Assembly: GCA_012511175.1 (NCBI GenBank)
Contig: JAAZGO010000021.1
Coordinates: forward strand, 16,203 to 80,202
Length of the DNA: 64,000 nt
Direction: 5' to 3'
Source: Fastidiosipila sp.
GTDB lineage: Bacteria; Bacillota; Clostridia; Saccharofermentanales; DTU023
Below the pieces are notes generated by a model that saw nothing but the letters and a program-made list of their open reading frames with translations, searched no databases and was not told the origin of the DNA. This document shows positions 26,940-37,634 of the stretch, piece after piece. Position 1 is the first letter of the stretch. Every line of letters starts with the position of its first letter. The position numbers and the translations under genes were made by a program.

Positions 26940-29207
26940 ATGCCAGCAAAAGCGGACACTTCCAAGATGGCCGGTGCGCCAACCCAAAGCCCCGTCAAGC
27001 CGGCGACCATCACGCTGACTCAGGATGAAACGCTGACGCTGGAGCTGGCGGCAAGCGGGCATCTTGACCACTTCCGCGACATCCGCATGGCCGTCGCGAC
27101 CCCGCAAGTGCGGCTGGGAGACGTTGAGGCCAACGAACAAGAGATCCTGGCCCTGATCGGCGAGGCGGCTCAAGCCGGGGCCGATCTTCTGCTTTTTTCC
27201 GACCATGCCCTGACCGGCATGACCGCCGGGGATCTTTTCTTCCAGCGCATCCTCCAGGACACCTGCCTGGAGAGTCTGGCCCGCATCACGCGCGCGACAG
27301 CCGACTCCCACCTCCTGGTCCTTTTGTCCCTGCCCCTGCGCCTCGAACAGCGCCTCTTCAAAGCGACGGCCATCCTGTACCATGGTGAAATTGTAGGCAT
27401 GACACCCGCCTCTTACCTTTCCCATGAAGAAAGACGCTGGTTTTCCGACCCTCTCTCCCCCGACCTGGAAGATCACCAGGCATTCTCCTGTGAACTGATC
27501 GCCGAAGCCGGCAAGGGTGAGACCGGAGACATCATGGAGGTCAGCCTTCCGCCGGCCGAGTGCCCCACCATCCTGCGTCATGCCATCGACGAACCTCTTG
27601 TGCCCCCGAAAAAAGGTGAATGGGACGGCTTGTCGGGCTTTGACTTTTCCCTTTGTGATATCAATGCGGAGAATCTGCTGTCTTTTACCTTTCAGTTTGT
27701 CAACCTTTGCACCGTTATTCCCTGTCTGGCCGTCCGCCCTTCGCTCCTGCCGGGCCAGCTCCATGACTGCCGGGATGTCAGGCTCTTCAATTTCGAGCCG
27801 GCTCACGCTCTTGACGCTCTGGCACACGGTTCCATCCCGGTAGCAGCCATCGCCGACGGCCGGCCTGAGTGGACCGGCGATTATCGAAGGCTCAAGCGGG
27901 AATTGATCCGACGCTCACTGCGCGACCACAGCATCATCCTTTACGCCGGGGCCGGCCAGGGGGAATCGGTCAGCAACGGTGTTTACGCGGGTCACAGGCT
28001 GATCATCTCCGACGGCCGCGTCCTGGCTGAAAGTGATCCCTACACAAGCGGCATAACCCTGGCTGACCTGGCAGCAGGAGACCTGTTCCGCCTGAGAAGC
28101 CAGGCCGGCACCCGCTGGGATATCCTGAAAAACGGCAAGGAAAAAACCGAAAAGGACGAGCCGGACAAGCTTCCCTTTTTGATGCGCAGTCAACTTGAGG
28201 CCGCCAGCCTCTATGAAGAAACGTTGGCCATCCAGGGCCGCGGGCTATCAGGCCGGCTCGGGCTCCTGGGCGCCAGGCCCGTCCTGGGGCTCTCCGGCGG
28301 CCTTGACTCCGCCGCCGCCCTCCTGGCCTGCCTGGAAGCCATGCGGCTGTCGGGGCGGCCTCCTTCGGACATCCTGGCTCTTTCCATGCCGGGGCCCGGA
28401 ACCTCGGAAAGATCGATCAAACTGGCCCGCCAACTGGCAGAGGCAGCGGACCTCGATTTCCGCGAAATCTCCATCCATGAGGCCCTTGACCTTCATCTGA
28501 AGGCCATCGGATACAAGGGGAACCGCACGGATGTGACCTTCGAGAATGCCCAGGCCCGGGAACGGACCCAAATTCTCATGGACCTTTCCAACCTGGAGGG
28601 CGGGCTGGTTGTAGGGACGGGTGATCTGTCCGAACTGGCGCTGGGCTGGTGCACCTATAATGGTGACCAGATGTCCATGTATGCCATCAACGCCTCCATC
28701 CCCAAAACGGTCATCCGGGAGATGGTGCGCCAGGCTGCGGATTTTCTGGAAAAGGGCAAATCCCCCCTGATCAGCGACCGGGAACGGGCGCTCGCCGCAG
28801 CTGAAGCCCTGCGTGCCATCCTGTCGCGGCCGGTATCACCTGAACTCCTGCCGCCTGACAAGGACGGCGCCCCCTCCCAGCTGACGGAAGAGGTGGTAGG
28901 TCCCTATGAAGTCATCGATTTTTTCCTTTGGCATCTGGTTTTCGGCGCCAAAAAACCCTCTGCTGTGCTCAATCTCGCTTGGAAAGCTTTCGAAAAGGAC
29001 TTTGGAAAGGAAGAATTGGCCAGTTGGATGGAAATTTTCATCCAAAGATTTTTCCGCAATCAATTCAAGCGCACGGCGTCTCCGGAGGGGATCCAGGTCT
29101 TTCCCAGACGCCTTGTCCCGCTCACAGCCTGGCAGATGCCGGGTGATGCCATGGCTGATCTTTGGATTGATGAGGCCAAAAACCATTTTGAGGCTCAAAG
29201 AGAATAG
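26940..29207 (+). CDS. nadE: NAD+ synthetase, two-domain form with degenerate glutaminase domain
   Basis: 755 residues, longer than usual (about 640-690). The C-terminal synthetase is intact: GLSGGLDSAAAL (Ser452-Ser457), ALSMPGPGTSERS, VGTGDLSELALGW, and the late QRFFRNQFKR. The N-terminal nitrilase-fold domain should supply ammonia from glutamine via Glu, Lys and Cys. Here FPEL is FSDH (Asp88) and VPKSYLP is TPASYLS (Ala157). The distance 88 to 157 equals the 69 residues between Glu52 and Lys121 of the M. tuberculosis enzyme, so the alignment is firm. A Cys (277, DCRDV) may stand at the third site, but about 65 residues later than expected. ATG chosen for AAGGAAGG upstream. Confidence 0.9.
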   Translation: MPAKADTSKMAGAPTQSPVKPATITLTQDETLTLELAASGHLDHFRDIRMAVATPQVRLGDVEANEQEILALIGEAAQAGADLLLFSDHALTGMTAGDLFFQRILQDTCLESLARITRATADSHLLVLLSLPLRLEQRLFKATAILYHGEIVGMTPASYLSHEERRWFSDPLSPDLEDHQAFSCELIAEAGKGETGDIMEVSLPPAECPTILRHAIDEPLVPPKKGEWDGLSGFDFSLCDINAENLLSFTFQFVNLCTVIPCLAVRPSLLPGQLHDCRDVRLFNFEPAHALDALAHGSIPVAAIADGRPEWTGDYRRLKRELIRRSLRDHSIILYAGAGQGESVSNGVYAGHRLIISDGRVLAESDPYTSGITLADLAAGDLFRLRSQAGTRWDILKNGKEKTEKDEPDKLPFLMRSQLEAASLYEETLAIQGRGLSGRLGLLGARPVLGLSGGLDSAAALLACLEAMRLSGRPPSDILALSMPGPGTSERSIKLARQLAEAADLDFREISIHEALDLHLKAIGYKGNRTDVTFENAQARERTQILMDLSNLEGGLVVGTGDLSELALGWCTYNGDQMSMYAINASIPKTVIREMVRQAADFLEKGKSPLISDRERALAAAEALRAILSRPVSPELLPPDKDGAPSQLTEEVVGPYEVIDFFLWHLVFGAKKPSAVLNLAWKAFEKDFGKEELASWMEIFIQRFFRNQFKRTASPEGIQVFPRRLVPLTAWQMPGDAMADLWIDEAKNHFEAQRE

Positions 29208-29533
29208 GTGAAAATGATTTTTCAACATGCATTCTCTGAATAATCAACAAGTTATCAACAGCATTTCGCAGGTTTCCTTCTTCCTTTTGCAGAAAATAAC
29301 CGCCCGGTTCACAACTGTGCGGGAGCGATTGACTTATCCACAAAGTTATTAACAATTCACAAGCTGCATCTCACAAATTGTTAGCCGAATTTTCTTCGGA
29401 CAATCCTGAAAATGCCCGAAAAATCAGACATTTTAGCCTTTCACGGCTTGCTTTTTTCTGGTAGCATGTAGAACACGATCATTTCGTAAAAGAAGAGGCA
29501 TCAGCATAGCGGAAGGGGACGTATTTTTCCAAG
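29208..29533. other. oriC, upstream part (DnaA boxes before dnaA)
   Basis: No gene. Contains a perfect DnaA box TTATCCACA (29334-29342), close variants TTATCAACA (29252-29260), TAATCAACA (29241-29249) and TTATTAACA (29346-29354), and an A+T-rich stretch. A small stem CCGAA-TTTTC-TTCGG lies at 29385-29399. A possible dnaA promoter, TGGTAGCAT, is at 29459-29467. Position directly before dnaA and a second box cluster after dnaA indicate a bipartite replication origin. Confidence 0.85.
29459..29467 (+). promoter_or_regulatory. Possible dnaA promoter (extended -10)
   Basis: TGGTAGCAT with TTGCTT about 10 bases further upstream. A weak match; it is the best candidate I see between the DnaA boxes and the dnaA start. 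Confidence 0.3.
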
Positions 29534-30880
29534 ATGGCAAGAAAAAGCGCTGATTCGATCTGGAGTTCTGTCTGCCAGCAAACCTTGAGCAAAGAGATTA
29601 ACCCCCTGACCTTCAACACCTGGTTTACCAATGCGAAACCCTACTTGTCCAGCGAGCGCACCTTCGGCCTTTCCGTCCCCAACGAGATTGCCATGGAATA
29701 CATCGGCCAGCACCGCGAGCAGATCGAATTTGCCTTGAGAAACGCAACCCGGGTCCATTACGACCTGGAAATCGCCGTTCGGCCGGACGGCAGCATCCCC
29801 AGCAGAGAAGAACTGGAACGGCGTCAGGACACTGCTTTCGGTCACAATGGCTCTTTCCAGATCGGCCGGCTTAATCCCGGTTACACTTTTTCGACCTTCA
29901 TCGTGGGCTCCAGCAATAGTTTTGCCCATGCCGCCTCTGTGGCTGTGGCTTCCATGGAATCCCCGGGCAATTACAATCCGCTTTTTCTTTATGGCGGGTC
30001 AGGTCTCGGGAAAACACACCTGATGCACGCGATCGGCAATCAGGTACGCCGGGACTTCCCCGACAAACGCGTCGTTTACGTACAATCTGAGCAATTCGTC
30101 AATGAATTTATTACCTGCATTCAGAAAAATGACTTCGAGGCCTTTCGCAGCCATTACAGGCTGGCCGACATGCTCCTGATCGATGACATCCAGTTCATTG
30201 AGTCCAAGGAACGCATGCAGGTCGAGTTCTTTTACACCTTCAATGCCCTTTACGAGTCGGGCAAGAACATCATTCTCACCTGCGACAAGCCGCCCCAAAG
30301 CCTGGCGTCCCTGACGGACCGCCTGCGCACCCGCTTTATCAGCGGGCTGACCATCGACATCCAGCCGCCCGACTACGAAACACGGATCGCAATTTTGAAG
30401 AACCTCTGCCGCACGCAGGGCGTAGACATCGCTTCCGATATCATCGAATACATCGCAGGGAATATCACTTCCAACGTCCGCGAAATAGAAGGCGCATTCA
30501 AGACGGTCAGCGCCTTGCAGATGATGGGTACTGACGTCACAGCCGAGGTGGCAAGGCAAGCCCTGCAAAGTGTCATTCAACCCGGCGCGGTCAAGGCCCT
30601 CGATTTCCCCTTGATCATGGAAATCGTGGCCCATTATTATGGCATTTCAGTCGACGACCTGAAATCACGCCAAAGGAGTCAGGACATCGTGGAACCCCGG
30701 CAGATTGCCATGTATCTCTGCCGCAAAAAATTGAACAGAACCCTCAAGGAAATCGGGACAGCCTTCGGCGGCAAGAACCACGCAACCGTCCTTCACGCCT
30801 GTGATAAAATTGCAGAAGGTATTGTGATGGATCCCGCGCTCTCCGAAACCATCAACAACATCGAAATGCGGTTGCAGTAA
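29534..30880 (+). CDS. dnaA: Chromosomal replication initiator protein DnaA
   Basis: 448 residues. Domain I at the N-terminus, AAA+ domain with Walker A GGSGLGKTHLMHAIGN near residue 155 and Walker B MLLIDDIQFI, and domain IV with LNRTLKEIGTAFGGKNHATVLHAC, the box-binding signature. Opens oriC and recruits the replisome. The only in-frame start consistent with the family is ATG 29534. A purine-rich GGAAGGGGA lies about 15 bases upstream, a long spacing. DnaA boxes on both sides suggest autoregulation. Confidence 0.98.
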   Translation: MARKSADSIWSSVCQQTLSKEINPLTFNTWFTNAKPYLSSERTFGLSVPNEIAMEYIGQHREQIEFALRNATRVHYDLEIAVRPDGSIPSREELERRQDTAFGHNGSFQIGRLNPGYTFSTFIVGSSNSFAHAASVAVASMESPGNYNPLFLYGGSGLGKTHLMHAIGNQVRRDFPDKRVVYVQSEQFVNEFITCIQKNDFEAFRSHYRLADMLLIDDIQFIESKERMQVEFFYTFNALYESGKNIILTCDKPPQSLASLTDRLRTRFISGLTIDIQPPDYETRIAILKNLCRTQGVDIASDIIEYIAGNITSNVREIEGAFKTVSALQMMGTDVTAEVARQALQSVIQPGAVKALDFPLIMEIVAHYYGISVDDLKSRQRSQDIVEPRQIAMYLCRKKLNRTLKEIGTAFGGKNHATVLHACDKIAEGIVMDPALSETINNIEMRLQ

Positions 30881-31124
30881 TGAACAAGTTATGATCATTT
30901 GTTGATAATTCGTTGTCAATACCGTGTTGATCTTTTGTGGACAGGTGCGGGATTGTTGACAAGACGATTTCTCAACAAAAGATGCACAGATAATCAACGG
31001 TTTAGCAACAAGGCCAAAGGCCCTGCATGCTTCGGTAAAGGCGGATTTTTCACACAACTGACACCTAGAATAAGAAGAGGGTGAATTATCCAGGAAGGCA
31101 ACAGGCAAAACGGGAGACTTGAAA
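30881..31124. other. oriC, downstream part (DnaA-box-like cluster between dnaA and dnaN)
   Basis: No gene. Several nine-mers close to the DnaA box on both strands: TGTTGATAA (30900-30908), TGTTGATCT (30925-30933), TGTGGACAG (30936-30944), TGTTGACAA (30954-30962), TTAGCAACA (31002-31010). None is a perfect consensus, but the density is high. With the cluster upstream of dnaA this fits the bipartite origins known in Firmicutes. Confidence 0.75.
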
Positions 31125-32225
31125 ATGAAACTGACATGCTCTAGAAATCTTTTAATGGAAGCCATCACGACTGTCCAGCGGGCCGTTTCAACCCGGTCAA
31201 CCAATCCTGTTCTGGACGGCATCCTGCTCAAAGCCAATCAGGAACTGGTTTTGACCGGCTACGACAGCGAAACCGGCATCGAGTACCGGATGGAGGCCGA
31301 TATTTCGCAAGCGGGAAGTCTTGTGGTGCCAGCCAGGGTCTTGTCCGAGATTGTCAAAAAACTTTCCGACAATCTGGTCTATCTTGCGATCAAGGACGGG
31401 ACAGTTCTTGTGGTCGAAAGCGGCAAGAGTGTGTTCAATATCCGTGGCTATGCCGCAGAACAATATCCCGAGATTGAGTTCTTCGAAGAAGAAACGAAAA
31501 TCGTACTCAATCAAAAAACCTTGCGGCAGATGATCAACCAGACAAGTTTCGCTGTCAGCACCGACCAAAGCCGGCCCATACTGATGGGGATCAACCTGAT
31601 CGTCGAGGACGAAACCCTGACCCTGGTCGCCCTGGATGGTTTCAGGCTGGCTGTGCGCAGGGAAGCCATCCCGGGAGTGACGGCCAATATCAATATTATT
31701 GTCCCCGCAAAAGCCATGGGGGAAATCGCCAGAATTTTGTCTGAGACAGATGAGGAAGTGGTGGTCTCTCCTTCGCACAACTACATTATTTTCAGCAAGG
31801 AAAAGGTCAGGGTTGTGACGCGGCTAATCCGGGGGGAATTCCTGAATTACCGCAGCATCATCCCCCGTGACGCCGATACCAGCTTGACCATTGCTCCCGA
31901 TGTGCTGCTTGCTGCAGTCATCCGGGCCTCCATCATGATTGACACCGAAGACCGCAAGTTCCCGGTTATCTTCAGTTCGCCCGACCACGAAACCCTGACT
32001 ATTGAGTCAAAAACAGACATCGGGACCGCGAGGGAGGAGATCCCTGTGGCCTTGTCCGGCGACAAGATCGAAATCGATTTCAACCCGCGCTTTTTTATCG
32101 AGGCCCTGCGCGAGATCGAGGACGAACAAATCCTGATGACCTTCAGCGGCAGCCTCGGGCCCTGTTCGCTCAAGCCGGAAAAAGGCGATGAATTTTATTA
32201 CATGATTCTCCCGCTTCGCCGCTAG
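31125..32225 (+). CDS. dnaN: DNA polymerase III beta subunit (sliding clamp)
   Basis: 366 residues, usual length. N-terminal MKLTCSRNLLMEAITTVQRAVSTRS, three clamp repeats, and the C-terminal CSLKPEKGDEFYYMILPLRR typical of the family. Ring clamp that tethers the polymerase to DNA. ATG 31125 is preferred over TTG 31119 because GGGAG lies 8 bases before the ATG but only 2 before the TTG. recF follows 7 bases after the stop. Confidence 0.97.
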   Translation: MKLTCSRNLLMEAITTVQRAVSTRSTNPVLDGILLKANQELVLTGYDSETGIEYRMEADISQAGSLVVPARVLSEIVKKLSDNLVYLAIKDGTVLVVESGKSVFNIRGYAAEQYPEIEFFEEETKIVLNQKTLRQMINQTSFAVSTDQSRPILMGINLIVEDETLTLVALDGFRLAVRREAIPGVTANINIIVPAKAMGEIARILSETDEEVVVSPSHNYIIFSKEKVRVVTRLIRGEFLNYRSIIPRDADTSLTIAPDVLLAAVIRASIMIDTEDRKFPVIFSSPDHETLTIESKTDIGTAREEIPVALSGDKIEIDFNPRFFIEALREIEDEQILMTFSGSLGPCSLKPEKGDEFYYMILPLRR

Positions 32226-32232
32226 GCCATCC

Positions 32233-33444
32233 ATGCGCCTTTGTTCTGTCGAACTGATCAACTTCAGGAACTACGGGCACCTCCGGCTTTCTTTTCCCGG
32301 CGGAACGCACATTTTCCATGGCTCTAACGCGCAGGGAAAAACCAATCTGCTTGAAGCCATTTACCTTTGCACCTGCGCCCGTTCACACCGGACCGGCCGT
32401 GATGATGAACTGGTTCGCCAGGGAGAGGACTTTTACCGGGCATCGGTCGGCTTTGTAACAGACCGGGGGCTTTCAGAATCGGTTTCCATCGAATATCGGA
32501 GGCCACCTGAAAAAAACGGCGCCCCCTCGCGGATCATCCTGTATAACGAGATGGAGATAGGCCGGTTGGCCGACATGATGGGCCTGTTTCATGCCATTCT
32601 TTTCGCACCGGAAGATCTCCAGATCGTAAAGGGAGGTCCCGCAGAGCGCCGGAGATTTCTTGATATCTTGATTTCGCGGACAGACCGCACCTATTTTCTC
32701 GACCTGCAGGCGTATTGGAGGATTCTGGCTCATCGCAACCGCTTGCTTAAATCCCTTAGAGCCCGCGAACAAACAGAAGATGCGCCAGCCGGAAAGGCCA
32801 GCGGCCTCCCCGTCGATTCAGGCACCCAGCTGGATGTCTGGGACGAGACCCTGGCAGGGCACGCGGCAGCCATTTTGGAAAAAAGAATCCGGTGTGTCAG
32901 TCTTCTTTCCCAGTACGCCTCCTTGTCACTGCAACATCTGACCGGGTCAAAAGAGAGCCTCGAGCTGCATTACAAAGGGCTTGCAGGTCTGGTTACCGGC
33001 ATGGACCGCCGGGCCATCGCCTCCCTCTATCTCGAACGGCTGATCCGGGCGCGGGAGGATGATCTGTCCCGAGGAAGCACTTCGCAGGGCCCCCACCGCG
33101 ATGACATGCTGATCCTGCTCAACGGATCAGATGCCCGGGTCTATGCTTCCCAGGGGCAGCAACGATCCGCGGTTCTGGCCCTGAAAATCGCTGAGCTGAC
33201 CATCCTGACTGAGATGACCGGTGAAAAACCGATTCTTCTCCTGGATGATGTCATGTCAGAGCTTGATGACGCCAGACGTTCCCGGCTGATGGAGGTGATC
33301 CGCGATCACCAGGTTTTTATTACCTGCACCGATCCGGATCCGACCGGCTCCGGCAGCGATCCTGACGTCTGGTCGGGGCCGGTCCACTTTTACCGGGTCA
33401 AAGAGGGAAAGGTTGAACCGGCGAAAAGGCCTGAAACGGCTTGA
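32233..33444 (+). CDS. recF: DNA replication/repair protein RecF
   Basis: 403 residues. Walker A FHGSNAQGKTNLLEAIYL near residue 30, signature-type SQGPHRDDM, Walker B PILLLDDVMSELD. Loads RecA at gaps and aids fork restart. Located 7 bases after dnaN. The S4-domain gene (yaaA type) often found between dnaN and recF in Firmicutes is absent. Confidence 0.96.
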   Translation: MRLCSVELINFRNYGHLRLSFPGGTHIFHGSNAQGKTNLLEAIYLCTCARSHRTGRDDELVRQGEDFYRASVGFVTDRGLSESVSIEYRRPPEKNGAPSRIILYNEMEIGRLADMMGLFHAILFAPEDLQIVKGGPAERRRFLDILISRTDRTYFLDLQAYWRILAHRNRLLKSLRAREQTEDAPAGKASGLPVDSGTQLDVWDETLAGHAAAILEKRIRCVSLLSQYASLSLQHLTGSKESLELHYKGLAGLVTGMDRRAIASLYLERLIRAREDDLSRGSTSQGPHRDDMLILLNGSDARVYASQGQQRSAVLALKIAELTILTEMTGEKPILLLDDVMSELDDARRSRLMEVIRDHQVFITCTDPDPTGSGSDPDVWSGPVHFYRVKEGKVEPAKRPETA

Positions 33445-33492
33445 TTTCAACTCTCCAACCAGGGGCAGCTGCGAGCCGTTTCAGCCGGAATA

Positions 33493-33501
33493 TGATATAA
33501 T
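33493..33501 (+). promoter_or_regulatory. Extended -10 promoter before remB-like gene
   Basis: TGATATAAT: perfect extended -10, with no -35 at 17 bases. Predicted start near 33508, about 39 bases before the ATG at 33547. Probably transcribes remB-like and gyrB. Confidence 0.6.
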
Positions 33502-33546
33502 TTCAAGTGAGCAAGCATAAGGGATTTCACCCTGAACCGGAGAAAT

Positions 33547-35902
<2,356 letters not shown>

Positions 35903-35911
35903 ATCATGCAT

Positions 35912-35927
35912 TGTTTCACGTGAAACA
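35912..35927. promoter_or_regulatory. parS centromere site
   Basis: TGTTTCACGTGAAACA, a perfect 16-bp palindrome that exactly matches the parS consensus TGTTNCACGTGAAACA bound by ParB/Spo0J. It lies in the gap between gyrB and the fusion gene, 1.7 kb from parA and about 6.4 kb from the dnaA start. Confidence 0.96.
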
Positions 35928-35949
35928 TTTCTGCCGGCTTTGGTAAATC

Positions 35950-37542
35950 ATGGATTTTGAATTTTCAATCAAAGGCATTACCCTCGAAACAGACCGCCTG
36001 CAGCTTAGACCCTGGGAGCTTTCCGACCTGGATGACTTTCACGCCTATGCCCGGGTGCCCGGTGTCGGGGAGATGGCCGGCTGGCCCCATCACCGGTCGA
36101 TAGAAGAAACCAGGACCATTCTCAGGCAGTTTATGGAAGCCGGGGAGGTCCTGGCCGTCTATCACAAAAAGGATCGCAAGGTCATCGGCTCGATGGGAGT
36201 CCATCCAGTCCCCCAGACCCTTCCCGAAGCTTTTCAAAACCGCCATGCCAAGGAAATTGGCTATGCCTTGTCCAAAACTTACTGGGGGCAAGGGCTGACA
36301 GCGGAGGCGCTTGCGGTTCTGGTCGGCTATCTTTTTCGCTTTACCCCGGCGACCCTGCTGGTTGGCTGTTGTTCCCGGTCCAATCATCAAAGCCGCCGGG
36401 TGCTGGAGAAAACAGGTTTTGCTTTTTCCCGCACCTTTGAAAGAAAGCGCGATGTTCCCTCCTCGGAGGCATCGTTAGAATTCCTGTTGACGGAGGAGGC
36501 TTACCGGGCCATGAAACGCGACCGTATCTCTTTTGAAAATGATTACAATGCCGGCTGCCATCCGGCCCTGCTCGAAGAATTAATTAAAACCAACCAGGTA
36601 AAAACGAGCGGCTACGGCCTGGACGCCTTCTGCGAAGAGGCAGCCCGCCTGATAAAAGAGGCCTGCCGCGCCCCCGGGGCAGACGTCCATTTCCTTGTCG
36701 GCGGAACACAAGTCAACCTGATCGTGGCAGCCGGCGCCCTCAAGCCCTGGCAGGGAATTATCTCGGCAGGCACAGGCCACATCAACGTCCATGAAGCCGG
36801 TGCCATTGAGGCGACCGGACACAAAGTGCTGGTGGTTCCGTCCCGGGACGGCCTGCTCGATGCCGCAGAAATTGACCGTTTCTGCCAGGCCTATCAGGAC
36901 GATCCGACAGCGGAACACATGGTGCAACCCGGTATGATCTATCTGTCACAGCCGACAGAACTTGGAACTGTTTACAAAAAGGAGGACCTGGAGGCCATCC
37001 GAAAAGTTGCCGATCAACGGGGACTGATTCTCTATGTAGACGGAGCCAGGCTGGCCGCCGCGCTGGCAGTTCCTGAAACAGGGCTTGGCCTCGCCGATAT
37101 GGCGCGTCTTTGTGACCTGTTCACCATCGGAGGAACCAAGTGCGGTGCACTGTTTGGCGAGGCTCTGGTCATCAGCCGGGAATCCCTGAAACAGGATTTC
37201 CGTTCCCTGATGAAACAGCGGGGGGGACTTTTAGCCAAGGGGCGCCTTTTGGGCATCCAGTTTGCCGCCCTCTTCCGCCATGATCTCTATTGCGAGATCG
37301 GCCGTTACGGAAATCAAAGGGCGAGTGAACTGGCCGCCCTTTTCCGGTCGCGGGGGATCGACTTCATGGTACCTCCGCAGACCAATCAGCTCTTCGTCAT
37401 GCTGGATCCGGGAGAGGAGGCCTTCTTTGCCGAGCGTGCCGTCTTTGAGCGCATCATGACGACCGATGACGGTCGTCAGGTGTGTCGTTTTGTGACCTCC
37501 TATACGACGCGCCCCGAGGATATCGAACGGTTGCTGTCATAA
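35950..37542 (+). CDS. GNAT acetyltransferase / threonine aldolase fusion protein
   Basis: 530 residues without an internal stop. Residues 1-180: RimJ-like GNAT domain (LETDRLQLRPWELSDLDDFH; acetyl-CoA loop YWGQGLTAEALAVLV; SNHQSRRVLEKTGF). Residues about 190-530: a complete PLP-dependent L-threonine aldolase/beta-eliminating lyase of the usual 340-residue type (HFLVGGTQVNL; GTGHINVHEAGAIEATGHKV; YVDGARL; PLP lysine in IGGTKCGALFGEALVI). The Met at 187 could be an internal start, but the frame is open throughout. The aldolase splits threonine or allo-threonine to glycine and acetaldehyde; the GNAT substrate is unknown. The gene follows parS and precedes parA. Confidence 0.85.
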   Translation: MDFEFSIKGITLETDRLQLRPWELSDLDDFHAYARVPGVGEMAGWPHHRSIEETRTILRQFMEAGEVLAVYHKKDRKVIGSMGVHPVPQTLPEAFQNRHAKEIGYALSKTYWGQGLTAEALAVLVGYLFRFTPATLLVGCCSRSNHQSRRVLEKTGFAFSRTFERKRDVPSSEASLEFLLTEEAYRAMKRDRISFENDYNAGCHPALLEELIKTNQVKTSGYGLDAFCEEAARLIKEACRAPGADVHFLVGGTQVNLIVAAGALKPWQGIISAGTGHINVHEAGAIEATGHKVLVVPSRDGLLDAAEIDRFCQAYQDDPTAEHMVQPGMIYLSQPTELGTVYKKEDLEAIRKVADQRGLILYVDGARLAAALAVPETGLGLADMARLCDLFTIGGTKCGALFGEALVISRESLKQDFRSLMKQRGGLLAKGRLLGIQFAALFRHDLYCEIGRYGNQRASELAALFRSRGIDFMVPPQTNQLFVMLDPGEEAFFAERAVFERIMTTDDGRQVCRFVTSYTTRPEDIERLLS

Positions 37543-37575
37543 AATCACGCCTTGTCCGGAGGGTGTCACCGGTCA

Positions 37576-37584
37576 TGATACAAT
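37576..37584 (+). promoter_or_regulatory. Extended -10 promoter of parA
   Basis: TGATACAAT, extended -10, no -35. The predicted start falls inside the TTGACG repeat array that follows. Confidence 0.5.
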
Positions 37585-37605
37585 TGACGCGTTGACGGTT
37601 TGACG
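37584..37605 (+). repeat. Three 8-bp-spaced TTGACG repeats in the parA leader
   Basis: TTGACG begins at 37584, 37592 and 37600, exactly 8 bases apart (TTGACGCG, TTGACGGT, TTGACGAA). The first overlaps the end of the -10 element. Repeats over a start point suggest a protein-binding site; ParA or ParB autoregulation is the natural guess. Confidence 0.45.
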
Positions 37606-37634
37606 AAAAGATCGACAAGGATAGTGGGAAAATC

